DNA of 64,000 nt from Chitinibacter sp. GC72. Its GTDB lineage: Bacteria > Pseudomonadota > Gammaproteobacteria > Burkholderiales > Chitinibacteraceae. The stretch is from the NCBI RefSeq assembly GCF_009760905.1, contig NZ_VIRW01000012.1, positions 28,801 to 92,800 of the forward strand, written 5' to 3'. The position numbers were made by a program, and so were the translations under genes. Below, one piece after another: positions 8,683 to 18,153 of this stretch. The notes under the pieces were generated by a model that worked only from the letters and a program-made list of their open reading frames with translations, was not told the origin of the DNA and ran no database searches. Position 1 is the first letter of the stretch; each line of letters opens with the position of its first letter.

Positions 8683-9510
8683 ATGCTGCCATTGAATCGA
8701 GAATTTGAATTCACCCATGCCGACTTTGAAAAAGTCCGGACCATGATTTACAACTACGCGGGCATCGCTTTATCCGAATCCAAGCACGATATGGTCTACG
8801 GGCGTTTGGCCAAACGCCTGCGCGCGCTCAATCTGAAAACGTTTCAGCAGTATCTGCACGTGCTGGAGCGGGGCGACCCGAAAGAATTCGAGTTGTTTAC
8901 CAACTCGATGACGACCAACCTCACCTCGTTTTTCCGTGAAGCACATCATTTCGACATTCTGGCGCGTTACCTTAAAGAGCAGCGCTGTGCCACATTCAGC
9001 ATCTGGTGTTCGGCCGCCAGTACCGGTGAAGAGCCTTACTCGCTGGCCATCACGGCCTGCGAGGCCTTTGATTCACTGCGTCCACCGGTCAAGATTATTG
9101 CGACTGATCTGGATACCAATGTGCTGGAAAAGGGCCGTCTGGGTATTTATCCGGCCGAAGAAGTCAAAAAAATGTCGCCACAGCGCGTCTCGCGCTTTTT
9201 CAATGTCCAGCCCGATGGCCGTTACCAGCTCAAACAAGAGCTGCGCGATATGATTACTTTCCGGCGGCTAAACCTGATTGAGCCCAACTGGTCGGTGCGT
9301 GGGCCATTTGATGCCATATTCTGTCGCAATGTGATGATTTATTTCGACAAGGAAACGCAGTACAAAATCTTGCAGCGTTTTGCCCCGCTGATGAAGCCCG
9401 AGGGCCTGCTCTACGTCGGGCATTCGGAAAATCTTTATCATGCAGCCGAGTTTTTCAAATTGCAGGGCAAAACGGTCTACGAGCTGGCCAAGCCTGCAGG
9501 CTTGCGTTGA
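8683..9510 (+). CDS. cheR: Chemotaxis protein methyltransferase CheR
   Basis: A 275-residue S-adenosylmethionine-dependent enzyme that methylates glutamates on chemoreceptors. It has the N-terminal CheR helical domain (FEKVRTMIYNYAGIALSESK), the T-N-L-T-S-F-F-R motif, and the methyltransferase core with IWCSAASTGEEPYSLAI and ATDLDTNVLEKGR. IFCRNVMIYFD and GLLYVGHSEN lie near the end. ATG 8683 is the likely start; a TTG four codons upstream is also open. The gene is separate from the main che cluster (13.7-20.5 kb), and no cheB or cheD is visible nearby. Its stop overlaps the next start (TGATG). Confidence 0.94.
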   Translation: MLPLNREFEFTHADFEKVRTMIYNYAGIALSESKHDMVYGRLAKRLRALNLKTFQQYLHVLERGDPKEFELFTNSMTTNLTSFFREAHHFDILARYLKEQRCATFSIWCSAASTGEEPYSLAITACEAFDSLRPPVKIIATDLDTNVLEKGRLGIYPAEEVKKMSPQRVSRFFNVQPDGRYQLKQELRDMITFRRLNLIEPNWSVRGPFDAIFCRNVMIYFDKETQYKILQRFAPLMKPEGLLYVGHSENLYHAAEFFKLQGKTVYELAKPAGLR

Positions 9511-9908
9511 TGGAGCCGCGCGTCAGCTTTATTACGCTGGGTGTGGCCGATCTGGCGGTTTCGCTGGCGTTTTACCGCGATACGCTGGGTCTGGTGCCTC
9601 ATCAGGTGCTGGATGAAGTGGTGTTTTTCAATTTTGGCGCGATGCGTCTGGCGCTGTTTCCCCGCCAGCTATTAGCGGCCGATGCGGGTGTGCCAGAGGC
9701 GGGCAGCGGTTTTCGCGGGATAGCACTGGCGCATAATGTACGCAGCCCAGCTGAAGTGGATGAACTGCTCGCGATTGCTGCCCATGGTGGTGGCCAGCTG
9801 ATCAAGCCGGGGCAAGCAGTGTATTGGGGCGGGTATGCGGGTTATTTTGCCGACCCGGATGGGCATTTATGGGAAGTGGCCTGGAATCCTCAGTTTCCAC
9901 TGGATTAG
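9510..9908 (+). CDS. VOC (glyoxalase/bleomycin-resistance fold) family protein
   Basis: A 132-residue protein with the paired beta-alpha-beta-beta-beta modules of the vicinal-oxygen-chelate fold. FITLGVADLAVSLAFYRDTLGL opens the first module and GYAGYFADPDGHLWEVAWNPQF closes the second, with the glutamate of HLWEVAW in the usual metal-ligand position. Substrate specificity cannot be read from sequence; such proteins include dioxygenases, glyoxalases and antibiotic-binding proteins. It overlaps the cheR stop by one base and is therefore coupled to it, although no chemotaxis role is known for the family. Confidence 0.8.
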   Translation: MEPRVSFITLGVADLAVSLAFYRDTLGLVPHQVLDEVVFFNFGAMRLALFPRQLLAADAGVPEAGSGFRGIALAHNVRSPAEVDELLAIAAHGGGQLIKPGQAVYWGGYAGYFADPDGHLWEVAWNPQFPLD

Positions 9909-9916
9909 CTTTTGTT

Positions 9917-9967
9917 AGGGTATGTGCCTGTAGGTTAATTGCTGTATCGGCTGCAGGCATATACCCT
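9917..9967. repeat. Short-family palindromic repeat, copy S1
   Basis: The left arm (9917-9933, AGGGTATGTGCCTGTAG) pairs over all 17 positions with the right arm (9951-9967, CTGCAGGCATATACCCT), using two G-T pairs, around a 17-nt loop. It lies between the VOC gene and the convergent MOSC gene and is followed by a T-rich run, so it could also end transcription. It shares its AGGGTAT/ATACCCT termini with copies at 26.45, 28.5, 37.25, 54.4, 56.8, 58.7 and 60.0 kb. Confidence 0.7.
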
Positions 9968-10020
9968 TTGTTTTGTGTCTGTTGCTAGTGTTGCTCACGT
10001 ATTCCACCACGAAGCCTGTT

Positions 10021-10812
10021 TTAATCGAATATCTCAACCGCCATGCCAAGCCGGAGCTCGCCAGTGCTGCGAGCAAGCATGTTTTGTCCAAAGAGCACTC
10101 CAGCAGGGAATTTTCTGAATTTGGCCAGCGTGCGCAGTGGCTCTTGTTGTGGTGATTTTTCGGCGGTGTCCGGGTCAATGATGGTCAGGACACAGCGCTC
10201 GCAAGGTTTTACCAGCTCGAAAATGACCTCGCCAATCCGGATGCGCCGCCAATGGTCTTCGGCAAAGGCGTCTGCATTACGAATGACCAGATTGGGTCGA
10301 AAGCGCAGCATGGAAAAATCCTGCCGTGCTTGCCGGTTCAGCTCGGCTAACGAGCCTTCGCTGATAAGTAGCAGCGGATAGCCATCGACAAAACGGATGG
10401 GGACATCGGGGTGATTCTTGACGCGCCGATGCGGCTCCAGCCCAGTCCACATCACGATTGCTGTTTGCTCCAGATAGGCTGAAATCCAGTGATTGAGCTC
10501 CTGGGCACCGCTGCGGGCGGAAAACGTGTTTTCCCAGACATCGGCTTGCTGGGGCATAGCAAAAGCAGACAATGGCGTGAAAATATCATTCATTCCCGGA
10601 GCGCTGAAGGTAATCCCGCTATCGCAAGGTTCGGCTTTGACTAAAACCAGCTGTGGGTGGGTACGGGCGGTAATGTATTGCCCTTCCGGTGTGGCCACCA
10701 TCCATTCCCGATCCAGCGCCAAGCCTTCCGGGCTCACCAGGCTGTGCCTGAGCACTTGTGCCTGACCTGATTTGAGCGGGTAGCGATAAAGCGCAGACAG
10801 AGTGATTTGCAT
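10021..10812 (-). CDS. MOSC domain protein (YcbX-like, molybdenum-cofactor-associated)
   Basis: A 263-residue protein with an N-terminal MOSC beta-barrel domain (ALYRYPLKSGQAQ, LALDREWMVATPEGQYITAR) and a C-terminal MOSC domain with the conserved cysteine region PCERCVLTIIDPDT. Members bind the molybdenum cofactor and reduce N-hydroxylated compounds; E. coli YcbX is the model. It lacks the C-terminal 2Fe-2S ferredoxin domain that YcbX carries, so it would need a separate electron donor. Its start lies one base after the comEC stop, so it is probably cotranscribed behind comEC. Confidence 0.82.
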   Translation of the reverse strand: MQITLSALYRYPLKSGQAQVLRHSLVSPEGLALDREWMVATPEGQYITARTHPQLVLVKAEPCDSGITFSAPGMNDIFTPLSAFAMPQQADVWENTFSARSGAQELNHWISAYLEQTAIVMWTGLEPHRRVKNHPDVPIRFVDGYPLLLISEGSLAELNRQARQDFSMLRFRPNLVIRNADAFAEDHWRRIRIGEVIFELVKPCERCVLTIIDPDTAEKSPQQEPLRTLAKFRKFPAGVLFGQNMLARSTGELRLGMAVEIFD

Positions 10813-10813
10813 A

Positions 10814-13150
10814 TTATTTTTCCGGTTGACTGGCGCTAGTGTACCAATAGTGTGGGCGGATAGAGCGTTCTGCCTTCACTGTGATGGTGTTTGTGACCGC
10901 AAAATGCACAGCGCCCAGCTCTGCGGTATTGAGCAGGGTGGCATTTTCAGCTCGATAGCGTTCGATCACGGTATGGTGTGGATGCGAGAAGCGGTTCATA
11001 AAACCTGCCGAGGCCACCACATAGCTAGCCCGGCTGGCCTGGATAAACGGAATGGATGAAGAACTTTTGCTCCCATGATGAGGCATCAGCAAAATGTCGC
11101 TGGGCAGCAAATCATGATTAAGTAACTCAAGTTCTTCGGTTTTGCCAATATCAGCAGGTATCAGCATGGAAAAATGCCCATTGCTGATCCTCAAGACGCA
11201 GCTTTGGCCATTATCATTTCTGCTTGTGTAGCCATGTGCCGGCCACAGGATGTCAAACTGAATCCCATCCCATTGCCAGTGCTGGCCTGCCTGACAACGT
11301 TGGCTGGATGACGTGTTCCCGACTTTGAACACATCATGGGTTTCGGGCAAAGAATGCAGCAGATGTCGTACAGGCCAGCGCTGCAATAGCAGGCCTGCTC
11401 CGCCAATATGATCGTGGTCATTGTGCGACAGCAGCAAGGTATCTAGCTGCATGATATTGAACGAGCGAAAGGCCGGTAGCAGAACGCGCTCGGCATTACC
11501 GATGTGCCCGGTGTCAAACAACAGCGCATGGTTTTGTGTTTGCACCAGCACCGCCAGCCCTTGCCCTACATCGAGCACCACGGCGCGAAAGTGCCCGTGC
11601 TGTGGTTTCTCTGGCTGATAAGTCAGTAGCGGAAATAGCAGTGCCAGGCCTGTCAATCTGGCCGGAAAACCGGCTGGCAGTAGCAGGATTAAAATGCCGA
11701 CCAGAGCGGCCGGCAGCATCAGCAGGGGCGGGGGTGGATGTTGCCAGCTGGCCAAGGGCAGGGTAAGCAAATATTGCAAGAAAACATCACAGTAGGCCAT
11801 TAACTGTGCCGCACATTGCAGAATCAAGCCGCTGGGGTCAAACAAGCCGATTAGGGTGAGTGGGGTAATCAGCAAGCTCACCAGAGGGATGGCAATGGCG
11901 TTGGCAAGCGGAGAAATCAGCGGAAAATAGCCAAAAATAACCAGCAACAGCGGGAGCGAGCCCAGTGTGGCTGCCCATTGGCTGCGTAGCCAGTCTTGCC
12001 AGCGCGGATTGGGTGCGATCCGGTTGGCGCAAGCCCAGAACAGTATGCCGACGGTCAAAAAAGACAACCAGAAACCAATTGATAGCACAGCCAGCGGATC
12101 GAGTAAAACCACGGCACTGAGTGCTGTGAGCCAGACTACGGCCACCGGTATTTGCCGCTGATACCATAGCGCAATCGCAAATATAGCCAGCATGACGATT
12201 GTACGCTGGGTGGGTATACTGCATCCTGATATTATAAAATATAGTGTTGCGAGCAATACCCCTGCAATAATGCCCGCCCGATAAGCCGAGGTGTAGTTGA
12301 GTAGAGATGGGATTTGCCGCCAGATCAGTTGCGTGAGAAATCCGGCCAGCGCTGCGAGCATGGTGACATGCAATCCCGAAATCGAGATCAGGTGAACAAC
12401 GCCAGTTTGTGAAAAGCGCCACCATTGCTCGCTGTCTATCTGGCTTTGTTCACCAATCGACAAGGCTTTAATCACGCCGATGTAGGTGTGATCGCCCAGA
12501 TCGCGATCAATTTTGTCGAGCAAAATACTTCGAAGTCGCAATATGCCTGTACGCCAGCTGCTCCCCTCCAGCGCCTCGAAATTTTTGGCACTTGTTGCTG
12601 CCGCTGCAATGTTTTGCTGTAAAAACCACCGCTCCAGATCAAAACTGCCCGGATTGATTTGCCCGCGTACCGGTTTGAGGCGAGCCTGAAATTGCCAGCG
12701 CTGCCCCGCTTTGAACATAGGGGCTTTGCCGTAAACGCTGACCTGTATGTACTGAGGCTGCCAGTCCATCTCGCCAACCCCGGCTTCGGGTTGCAGCAGA
12801 AAACGGATGCCAAACTGGGTGCGCTGAGGAATGCTCGCAATTTCACCGCGCAGCAGTACTGTTTGCCCGATCAGTGCCGTAGGTACTCGTTGTGATAATC
12901 CTTGTTGGGCTTGCCACTGTGCCCAGCTAAAACCCGCGCTTGCCGCGAGCAAACCAAGCGCTAGGTGCGAAATGAAGGGATTGCGAAATTGCGACAAGGG
13001 GAGTGTGAATAAGACAATTGCAACAACCGGCCAGTATGAGATGAGCTGGTGCTGAAGCTGGCATAGCATCACGCCGACCACAAATGCAGTCAGAAGCAGA
13101 CAATATGTCTGTGCAGTGATACACCGTGGAATAATTTGGCTAAGATACAT
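10814..13150 (-). CDS. comEC: DNA internalisation competence protein ComEC/Rec2
   Basis: A 778-residue polytopic inner-membrane channel that carries single-stranded DNA into the cytoplasm during natural transformation. The N-terminal soluble DUF4131-like region (about 60-190) includes LRGEIASIPQRTQFGIRF. The Competence domain of multiple helices contains GVVHLISISGLHVTMLAALAG. The C-terminal metallo-beta-lactamase-like domain has VLDVGQGLAVLVQT and LLLSHNDHDHIGG, an intact metal-binding histidine/aspartate set, plus LMPHHGS. Length is normal for the full three-domain form. It suggests natural competence, although no pilin or comEA gene is in the window. Confidence 0.94.
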   Translation of the reverse strand: MYLSQIIPRCITAQTYCLLLTAFVVGVMLCQLQHQLISYWPVVAIVLFTLPLSQFRNPFISHLALGLLAASAGFSWAQWQAQQGLSQRVPTALIGQTVLLRGEIASIPQRTQFGIRFLLQPEAGVGEMDWQPQYIQVSVYGKAPMFKAGQRWQFQARLKPVRGQINPGSFDLERWFLQQNIAAAATSAKNFEALEGSSWRTGILRLRSILLDKIDRDLGDHTYIGVIKALSIGEQSQIDSEQWWRFSQTGVVHLISISGLHVTMLAALAGFLTQLIWRQIPSLLNYTSAYRAGIIAGVLLATLYFIISGCSIPTQRTIVMLAIFAIALWYQRQIPVAVVWLTALSAVVLLDPLAVLSIGFWLSFLTVGILFWACANRIAPNPRWQDWLRSQWAATLGSLPLLLVIFGYFPLISPLANAIAIPLVSLLITPLTLIGLFDPSGLILQCAAQLMAYCDVFLQYLLTLPLASWQHPPPPLLMLPAALVGILILLLPAGFPARLTGLALLFPLLTYQPEKPQHGHFRAVVLDVGQGLAVLVQTQNHALLFDTGHIGNAERVLLPAFRSFNIMQLDTLLLSHNDHDHIGGAGLLLQRWPVRHLLHSLPETHDVFKVGNTSSSQRCQAGQHWQWDGIQFDILWPAHGYTSRNDNGQSCVLRISNGHFSMLIPADIGKTEELELLNHDLLPSDILLMPHHGSKSSSSIPFIQASRASYVVASAGFMNRFSHPHHTVIERYRAENATLLNTAELGAVHFAVTNTITVKAERSIRPHYWYTSASQPEK

Positions 13151-13333
13151 GCTTATTGCTAGCAGATGATTTGTACCGATACCAGCCGGGTAGATTAGAT
13201 GGTTCTATTCATCGAGATTGAGGCTACTAGGCTCACAATCGGACAAATAACCATGTTGCAATTAATTCGGGGTAGCTCTGCGTAGCTGCTGCAGTATTTT
13301 TAAATAATTCAAACGATAAAAAAGGGAGAAGTC

Positions 13334-13684
13334 ATGCGCTTGATGCGGTGTTTGTTAGTGGCAAGTTTGCTTTTGGGTTTGTCTGCGTGTGGTGACAAGG
13401 CAGAAAATCAAGGTGGAGGTTCATCGGCAGTAGAGGCGCAGTCGTCGGATCCGCGCTATCAAAATGCGCTGCTTAATGCCAATCCCGAACAATTTAGCCA
13501 AATCCTTGCCGACTGCGGCAAATTGATGTTTGGTGAACACCAAGCACCAGAAGAAGTGCAAGTGAAGTGTCGACAAGACATGATTAGCCGCGCCAGTAGT
13601 ATTGGGCTAACGATTTCCGAGCACGATATTGCTGAACAGCTGGTGAAAGATCGTTATCAGTTTATGCAGCGGGATGCAAAATAA
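13334..13684 (+). CDS. Small predicted lipoprotein
   Basis: A 116-residue protein with a type II signal peptide and lipobox LSAC; Cys19 would be lipidated. The mature part is polar, with two cysteines (ILADCGKLMF and VKCRQD) that could form a disulfide. I do not recognise the family. GGGAGA precedes ATG 13334. It stands alone between the divergent comEC and the convergent small protein of the chemotaxis run. The 183 bp between comEC and this gene show no clear element. Confidence 0.65.
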   Translation: MRLMRCLLVASLLLGLSACGDKAENQGGGSSAVEAQSSDPRYQNALLNANPEQFSQILADCGKLMFGEHQAPEEVQVKCRQDMISRASSIGLTISEHDIAEQLVKDRYQFMQRDAK

Positions 13685-13712
13685 GAAATAGCGGATTATT
13701 TTATCTGCCTAT

Positions 13713-14036
13713 TCAGAGCAGGCCTTGATCGCTGTCGACTAGCAAATCAAGGCTGTTGCTTAGGCGCTGGCGCAAGGTTTTACGCGATAGTAGTTTTTCC
13801 TGGGCAGCAATTGGCAGGTCGGTAAGGCGAAGAAGGTTTTTCTCAATCATGACGTCGACAATATCTTCGATTACCCGAATTAATGCCGTGTCGGAATGAT
13901 TAAAGTCGCTGCTGCTCGCGCCCAGAAATGCAACTATTTGTGGATCATGAAGCGCCAACTCTTCGTTAGCGTTATTCTGCTGTGAGCGATAGATGGCCAC
14001 AATTTCACCGTTTGCATCACGCTCGACAAATACCAT
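13713..14036 (-). CDS. Conserved small protein of unknown function (sometimes labelled 'tryptophan synthase beta-like')
   Basis: A 107-residue protein beginning MVFVERDANGEIVAIYR with a following ALHDPQIVAFLG segment. It then has a helical core IRVIEDIVDVMIEKNLLRLTDLP and AAQEKLLSRKTLRQRL. The pattern matches a widespread betaproteobacterial family that has inherited the label 'tryptophan synthase subunit beta like' in databases. It has none of the PLP fold of TrpB, and I would treat that name as wrong. It follows the EAL/HDOD gene by 66 bp and may be the last gene of the chemotaxis run. Confidence 0.65.
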   Translation of the reverse strand: MVFVERDANGEIVAIYRSQQNNANEELALHDPQIVAFLGASSSDFNHSDTALIRVIEDIVDVMIEKNLLRLTDLPIAAQEKLLSRKTLRQRLSNSLDLLVDSDQGLL

Positions 14037-14102
14037 GCTAATTCCTTATAACAGCTTGGCAGTCAGTAAGTTGCACTAGACTGCCATGCTGTTTGTAATA
14101 TG

Positions 14103-15323
14103 TTATACGCCCAGTTCTTCAACCCAGTTTAATGCTTGCACATGAGCGCGATTAAGCATTTCGGGTGTGATTTGCAGTTGTTCGCACAGCCGAGGAACTT
14201 CAGCCATTTCTGCGTCTTCACAGGCCTCAGCCAGCTCAAGGAAGGGACCATAAATACCTGTTCTGGAGAGCAACGCATCGCTCACTGTTTCCGGCAGTAT
14301 CAAAGTCTCGAGGATGGTATCCATCTGCATATCAAGCAAAACGTCGAGCAAGGAGAACATGCCTACGATAAACAGGTTATCTTTATCTTGCCCATCCAAT
14401 AAATGAGCGCCCAATAATTCTACCAATCGGCCTCGAGTTACCGCCGTTTTTAATAATGCAGGTGGAGAACCTGTTTCTGCTCCTGCAGTTACCAGTAATA
14501 GCGTTAACCAGCGATACAGTTTTTGATATCCCAATATGGTGACAGCGTGGCGGAATGATTGAATTTCACAGGAGAGGCCAAAACCTGCAGAGTTGATATA
14601 GCGTAGCAGTTTGAATGACAGTGCTACATCACGCTTTAGTGCATTTTCAATATCGCGAATTTCTGCATTATTGCGCAGCATATTAAGCAAATTAAGGATA
14701 TTAGCATACCCAGGATTAATGACCTTTGCAGATAAAGTGACTGGATGGGCGAAATAATAACCTTGGAAACAATCCATACCAATGTCCAAACATTGTTTGA
14801 ATTCTTCCTTGGTTTCCACCTTTTCGGCCACCTGTAGCAGTGGATGCTTGCGCAGTTCTTTGGAAATGGTCGGGATTTGTGCCATGCCAAGTTGCTGAAT
14901 ATCAAGCTTCACATAATTGGCAAACTCGATCATAGATGCGGTCTGGGGTGTGAGGATGAAGTCATCCAGAGCAACCCCAAAGCCCTGTGATCGTAAATCA
15001 GATAGCCGATTTAATAATTCAGGCGAGCTTTGGGTTGTCTCAACAATCTCCAGTACCACACGTTGTGGCTGCAGCAGTTCTAAGAAATTACTTTCCAACA
15101 TTGATTCGGCTACGTTGATGAACGCAATTTTGTCGCCCACAAGCCAGTCTGTTCCCATATTTGAAATGGTATTGACCAAAACATTGGTGCCTGCTTGCAT
15201 GTCGCTGGAAAAATCGGCGCTCACTGCATCTTTATTCAGCCTGAATAGCAATTCATAGCCAATGATCTGCTGTTGTCGGTTAAGAATGGGTTGCCGTCCA
15301 ATAAATGCATGTTCTTGCGTCAT
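14103..15323 (-). CDS. EAL-HDOD signalling protein (degenerate EAL)
   Basis: A 406-residue protein with an N-terminal EAL-like domain (about 5-200) and a C-terminal HDOD domain (about 205-400). The EAL signature is replaced by GYELLFRLN, and the usual metal-binding acidic clusters are not all seen, so c-di-GMP hydrolysis is unlikely. A YuxH-like role as a binding or regulatory module is the better guess. The HDOD part shows IENALKRDVALSFKLLRYINSAG and FRHAVTILG. It lies 79 bp after cheA on the same strand, which suggests a link between chemotaxis and nucleotide or stress signalling. Confidence 0.85.
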   Translation of the reverse strand: MTQEHAFIGRQPILNRQQQIIGYELLFRLNKDAVSADFSSDMQAGTNVLVNTISNMGTDWLVGDKIAFINVAESMLESNFLELLQPQRVVLEIVETTQSSPELLNRLSDLRSQGFGVALDDFILTPQTASMIEFANYVKLDIQQLGMAQIPTISKELRKHPLLQVAEKVETKEEFKQCLDIGMDCFQGYYFAHPVTLSAKVINPGYANILNLLNMLRNNAEIRDIENALKRDVALSFKLLRYINSAGFGLSCEIQSFRHAVTILGYQKLYRWLTLLLVTAGAETGSPPALLKTAVTRGRLVELLGAHLLDGQDKDNLFIVGMFSLLDVLLDMQMDTILETLILPETVSDALLSRTGIYGPFLELAEACEDAEMAEVPRLCEQLQITPEMLNRAHVQALNWVEELGV

Positions 15324-15402
15324 ATCATGATGCCTTAATGGCGTGATCCTTGTTAGTTTTACAGGTAGCTTTTGCTCGAAAACTCAAACTCAATAGTCTT
15401 GA

Positions 15403-17319
15403 TCAAAGCAACTCTTGTGCAAATCTAGAAGTTTTAATTGCAGAGTGATCTGCATTAGCAGATGCCAGTAAATCTTCCATATCCAGTACCAGAACGATAG
15501 AGCCATCTCCCGATAGAGTGGCTCCCGCAATTCCTTTTGGACGAATATGCTGCAGCGGTTTGATTACCACATCATCCCGGCCAATAAAGCTGTCAACGGC
15601 CAGAATGAATGAATGCTCGGCCGATTGCATCAAGACACCAAACTGGGGTACCTGGACTTCTTGCCAGCCAATCAGATTGGCCAAAGAGCGTACGGAGAGA
15701 ATCTCATCTCGCACAACAATCGTTGCCCGGCCTGAGACTTCCTGCACTTGCTCTTGGCGTATGGTAATGATTTCGCGCACCATCGCTAGAGGCACTGCAA
15801 ATGGCTGGTCGCATACTTTAACAACCAGAACTGGAAGAATGGCAAGAGTTAGCGGCAGTGAAATAGTGAATCTTGATCCATCACCCACAACCGATTGAAT
15901 ATCGACACGGCCATTCAGTTTCTGGATATTGGTCTTCACCACATCCATGCCAACACCGCGTCCAGAAACGCTTGAAATTTGATCCTTGGTTGAAAAACCG
16001 GGTAAGAAAATTAACTGCAATGATTGCTTATCGTCGAGACTATTTGCAGTTTCAATATCAATCAGGCCCTTTTCCAGGGCTTTTCTGCGGATAACGTCAG
16101 GGCGCATGCCGCGGCCGTCATCTGTAATTTCAATCCGGATATGATCACCAACTTGGGTTGCGCTGAGTTCTACAACGGCTTTAGCGGGTTTTCCAGATGC
16201 AATACGTTCTTCAGTTGTCTCTACCCCGTGATCTACGGCATTTCTAACCAAGTGAACCAGAGGGTCGTTCAAGTCCTCAAGCATTGTTTTGTCGAGCTCG
16301 GTTTCTTCACCGGAAATAATCAACTCAACGTCTTTACCCATTTGTCGTGCAAGATCACGAGCAAGACGAGGATATTTTTGAAACAGGCGGCCAATAGGCT
16401 GCATCCGGGTTTTCATCACCGCGTTTTGCAAGTCACCTACCAACAAATCCAGTTGACCAATGGCTTCATCAAGTGCTTTCAGTGTGACGCTGTCCATTTT
16501 TCCCGACATAATGTCGGTTCTTAATGTCGTCAGGCGGTTTTTTGTTAAGCCAATCTCTCCCGACAAATTTAACACCTGATCAAGCCGAACCGTATCAATA
16601 CGAATAGTCGTTTCTTGTGTCGCTAATTGTTGGCTGCTAGCTTGTTGTGCTCTTTGTGGCAATGATGCCCCAGATGGTGCGGCTGGTTTGAGTGCCAGCA
16701 TTGGATCTGATATTGATTGATTCTGTAGGGGTGTTTGCACCGGCTCTATGTAGTTGCTTATTGCTTCAGTCGGTGTTGATTCTTCGGCTGTATTTACTTC
16801 ATTAAGTAAAGAGTTGTATAAGAGTGGCCAATCATGCCCTGATGCTTCCTGTGTTTGAACTACTGCTGTAGTAGGTTCAATCGCCGGTTTGGGTGTTTCG
16901 TGTTGCGTAACAGCACTTGCTACGGTTCTACCTTCCAGTACTGCATCTAACGCCGCTAGTAGTGCCGGATCAACTGGCGAAGGTAAGCGCGATTGAGCCA
17001 TCGAGCCAAACATTTCTCGAACAACCCCAGTGGCAGCAAGAATCTCATCCATGATTTCTGGATTTAGCACCAATTCGCCATTACGAAGTTTGTCGAACAG
17101 ATTCTCCGTTCTATGGCACAGGCTCACCATCGCATCTACATTTAAAAATCCCGCACCACCTTTGATTGTGTGAAAACCGCGGAAAATATCATTAAGTAAT
17201 GCTTTGTCATCTGGCCGTTTTTCCAGTTCGACCAACTTGTTATCTACTTCCGAGAGTAACTCGGATGACTCGGTTAAAAAGTCTTGCAGTAGATCTTCCA
17301 TGCCTGCGAAATCACTCAT
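15403..17319 (-). CDS. cheA: Chemotaxis histidine kinase CheA
   Basis: A 638-residue kinase that autophosphorylates in response to receptor arrays and passes phosphate to CheY. The P1 domain carries His50 in GFHTIKGGAGFL. A linker of about 100 residues (130-235) has no obvious P2 domain. P3 dimerisation starts near RLDQVLNLSGEIGL. The P4 ATPase shows LVRNAVDHGVE, DDGRGM and GRGVGMDVV. The P5 CheW-like domain ends the protein. Start chosen at 17319 (MSDFAGMEDLL), where AGGAGA lies upstream; a start 7 codons earlier is open but lacks this. It is 21 bp after cheZ, in the same operon. Confidence 0.95.
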   Translation of the reverse strand: MSDFAGMEDLLQDFLTESSELLSEVDNKLVELEKRPDDKALLNDIFRGFHTIKGGAGFLNVDAMVSLCHRTENLFDKLRNGELVLNPEIMDEILAATGVVREMFGSMAQSRLPSPVDPALLAALDAVLEGRTVASAVTQHETPKPAIEPTTAVVQTQEASGHDWPLLYNSLLNEVNTAEESTPTEAISNYIEPVQTPLQNQSISDPMLALKPAAPSGASLPQRAQQASSQQLATQETTIRIDTVRLDQVLNLSGEIGLTKNRLTTLRTDIMSGKMDSVTLKALDEAIGQLDLLVGDLQNAVMKTRMQPIGRLFQKYPRLARDLARQMGKDVELIISGEETELDKTMLEDLNDPLVHLVRNAVDHGVETTEERIASGKPAKAVVELSATQVGDHIRIEITDDGRGMRPDVIRRKALEKGLIDIETANSLDDKQSLQLIFLPGFSTKDQISSVSGRGVGMDVVKTNIQKLNGRVDIQSVVGDGSRFTISLPLTLAILPVLVVKVCDQPFAVPLAMVREIITIRQEQVQEVSGRATIVVRDEILSVRSLANLIGWQEVQVPQFGVLMQSAEHSFILAVDSFIGRDDVVIKPLQHIRPKGIAGATLSGDGSIVLVLDMEDLLASANADHSAIKTSRFAQELL

Positions 17320-17340
17320 GATTTTCTCCTGGCCGAGCAC

Positions 17341-18105
17341 TTAGAAGCCGAGGCTTTCTAATAAGTCATCAACTTGTTCTTGGTTGGTTACTACGTCGGT
17401 GCGCCCTTCAGCTTTTACCACAGGGCCATTGAGTAGTCCTGTATCTTCCGCCTTTCCGGCATTTGGACTAAACATGAGCAAGAAGTCCAGTAGATGGGCT
17501 TCCATTTCTTTGGCCATTGCCAACACTTTCTTGATAACTTGGCCAGTTAAATCTTGAAAATCTTGAGCCATCATGATCTCAAGCATCTGATTACTCACTT
17601 GCTCTGACTGGGAAACCGTGTCTGTCAAATGTTTGCGCGTTTTTTCTACAAGTTGCTTAAATTCATCAACTGATAATTGTTTTGCATAGAAGCGATCCCA
17701 TTCTTTTGCCAATATCTGTGATTGGGCTGTGATGCTGTCTTGCAAGGGTTTTGCTACATCCAGAGCATTTAGCGTGCGTTCTGCTGCTTGCTCAGTCATT
17801 GTTGCAACGTAAGAAAGCCGATCTCTGGCGTCCGGAATTGAACTGGCGGCAGATTCGAGTGATTTATCCAAGCCAAGTTCGCGCAGGGTATCGTGCAATT
17901 TGCGGGTTAAATGTCCGATATGTGAGAACATCGACTTGGCTGGTTCAACCATTTCGGTAGAGGCTGTTTGTGGCTCTTGTTGCACAGTTTGTGCAGGGGG
18001 CACAGGCGGAGCATCAGCGCTATCGGTTTGATTTGCCTGAACAATGCTGTCAAATAGTGCCTCGAGATCTACGGAATCACCGCCTTGCATTGCTGGATCA
18101 CTCAC
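17341..18105 (-). CDS. cheZ: CheY-P phosphatase CheZ
   Basis: A 254-residue phosphatase that removes phosphate from CheY. The long helical hairpin is visible from LTRKLHDTLRELGLDK to about residue 215. The catalytic segment MMAQDFQDLTGQVI supplies Asp185 and Gln189, equivalent to the E. coli Asp143/Gln147 pair. The last residues, VDDLLESLGF, match the C-terminal CheY-binding peptide. The N-terminus (about 1-55) is Pro/Gln/Thr-rich and longer than in E. coli. It sits between cheY (48 bp upstream) and cheA (21 bp downstream). Confidence 0.93.
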   Translation of the reverse strand: MSDPAMQGGDSVDLEALFDSIVQANQTDSADAPPVPPAQTVQQEPQTASTEMVEPAKSMFSHIGHLTRKLHDTLRELGLDKSLESAASSIPDARDRLSYVATMTEQAAERTLNALDVAKPLQDSITAQSQILAKEWDRFYAKQLSVDEFKQLVEKTRKHLTDTVSQSEQVSNQMLEIMMAQDFQDLTGQVIKKVLAMAKEMEAHLLDFLLMFSPNAGKAEDTGLLNGPVVKAEGRTDVVTNQEQVDDLLESLGF

Positions 18106-18153
18106 AGTCTTCTCCTGCGATTAAATATGTCTAAATTTTATTTTTGATTAAAT

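Noticed and set aside
13713..14036. Reading the small protein as a tryptophan synthase beta chain
   Set aside because: It is only 107 residues and lacks the PLP-binding fold; the label is an inherited database name.
14103..15323. An active c-di-GMP phosphodiesterase
   Set aside because: The EAL signature is replaced by ELL and the acidic metal ligands are incomplete; the protein is better read as a degenerate EAL-HDOD regulator.
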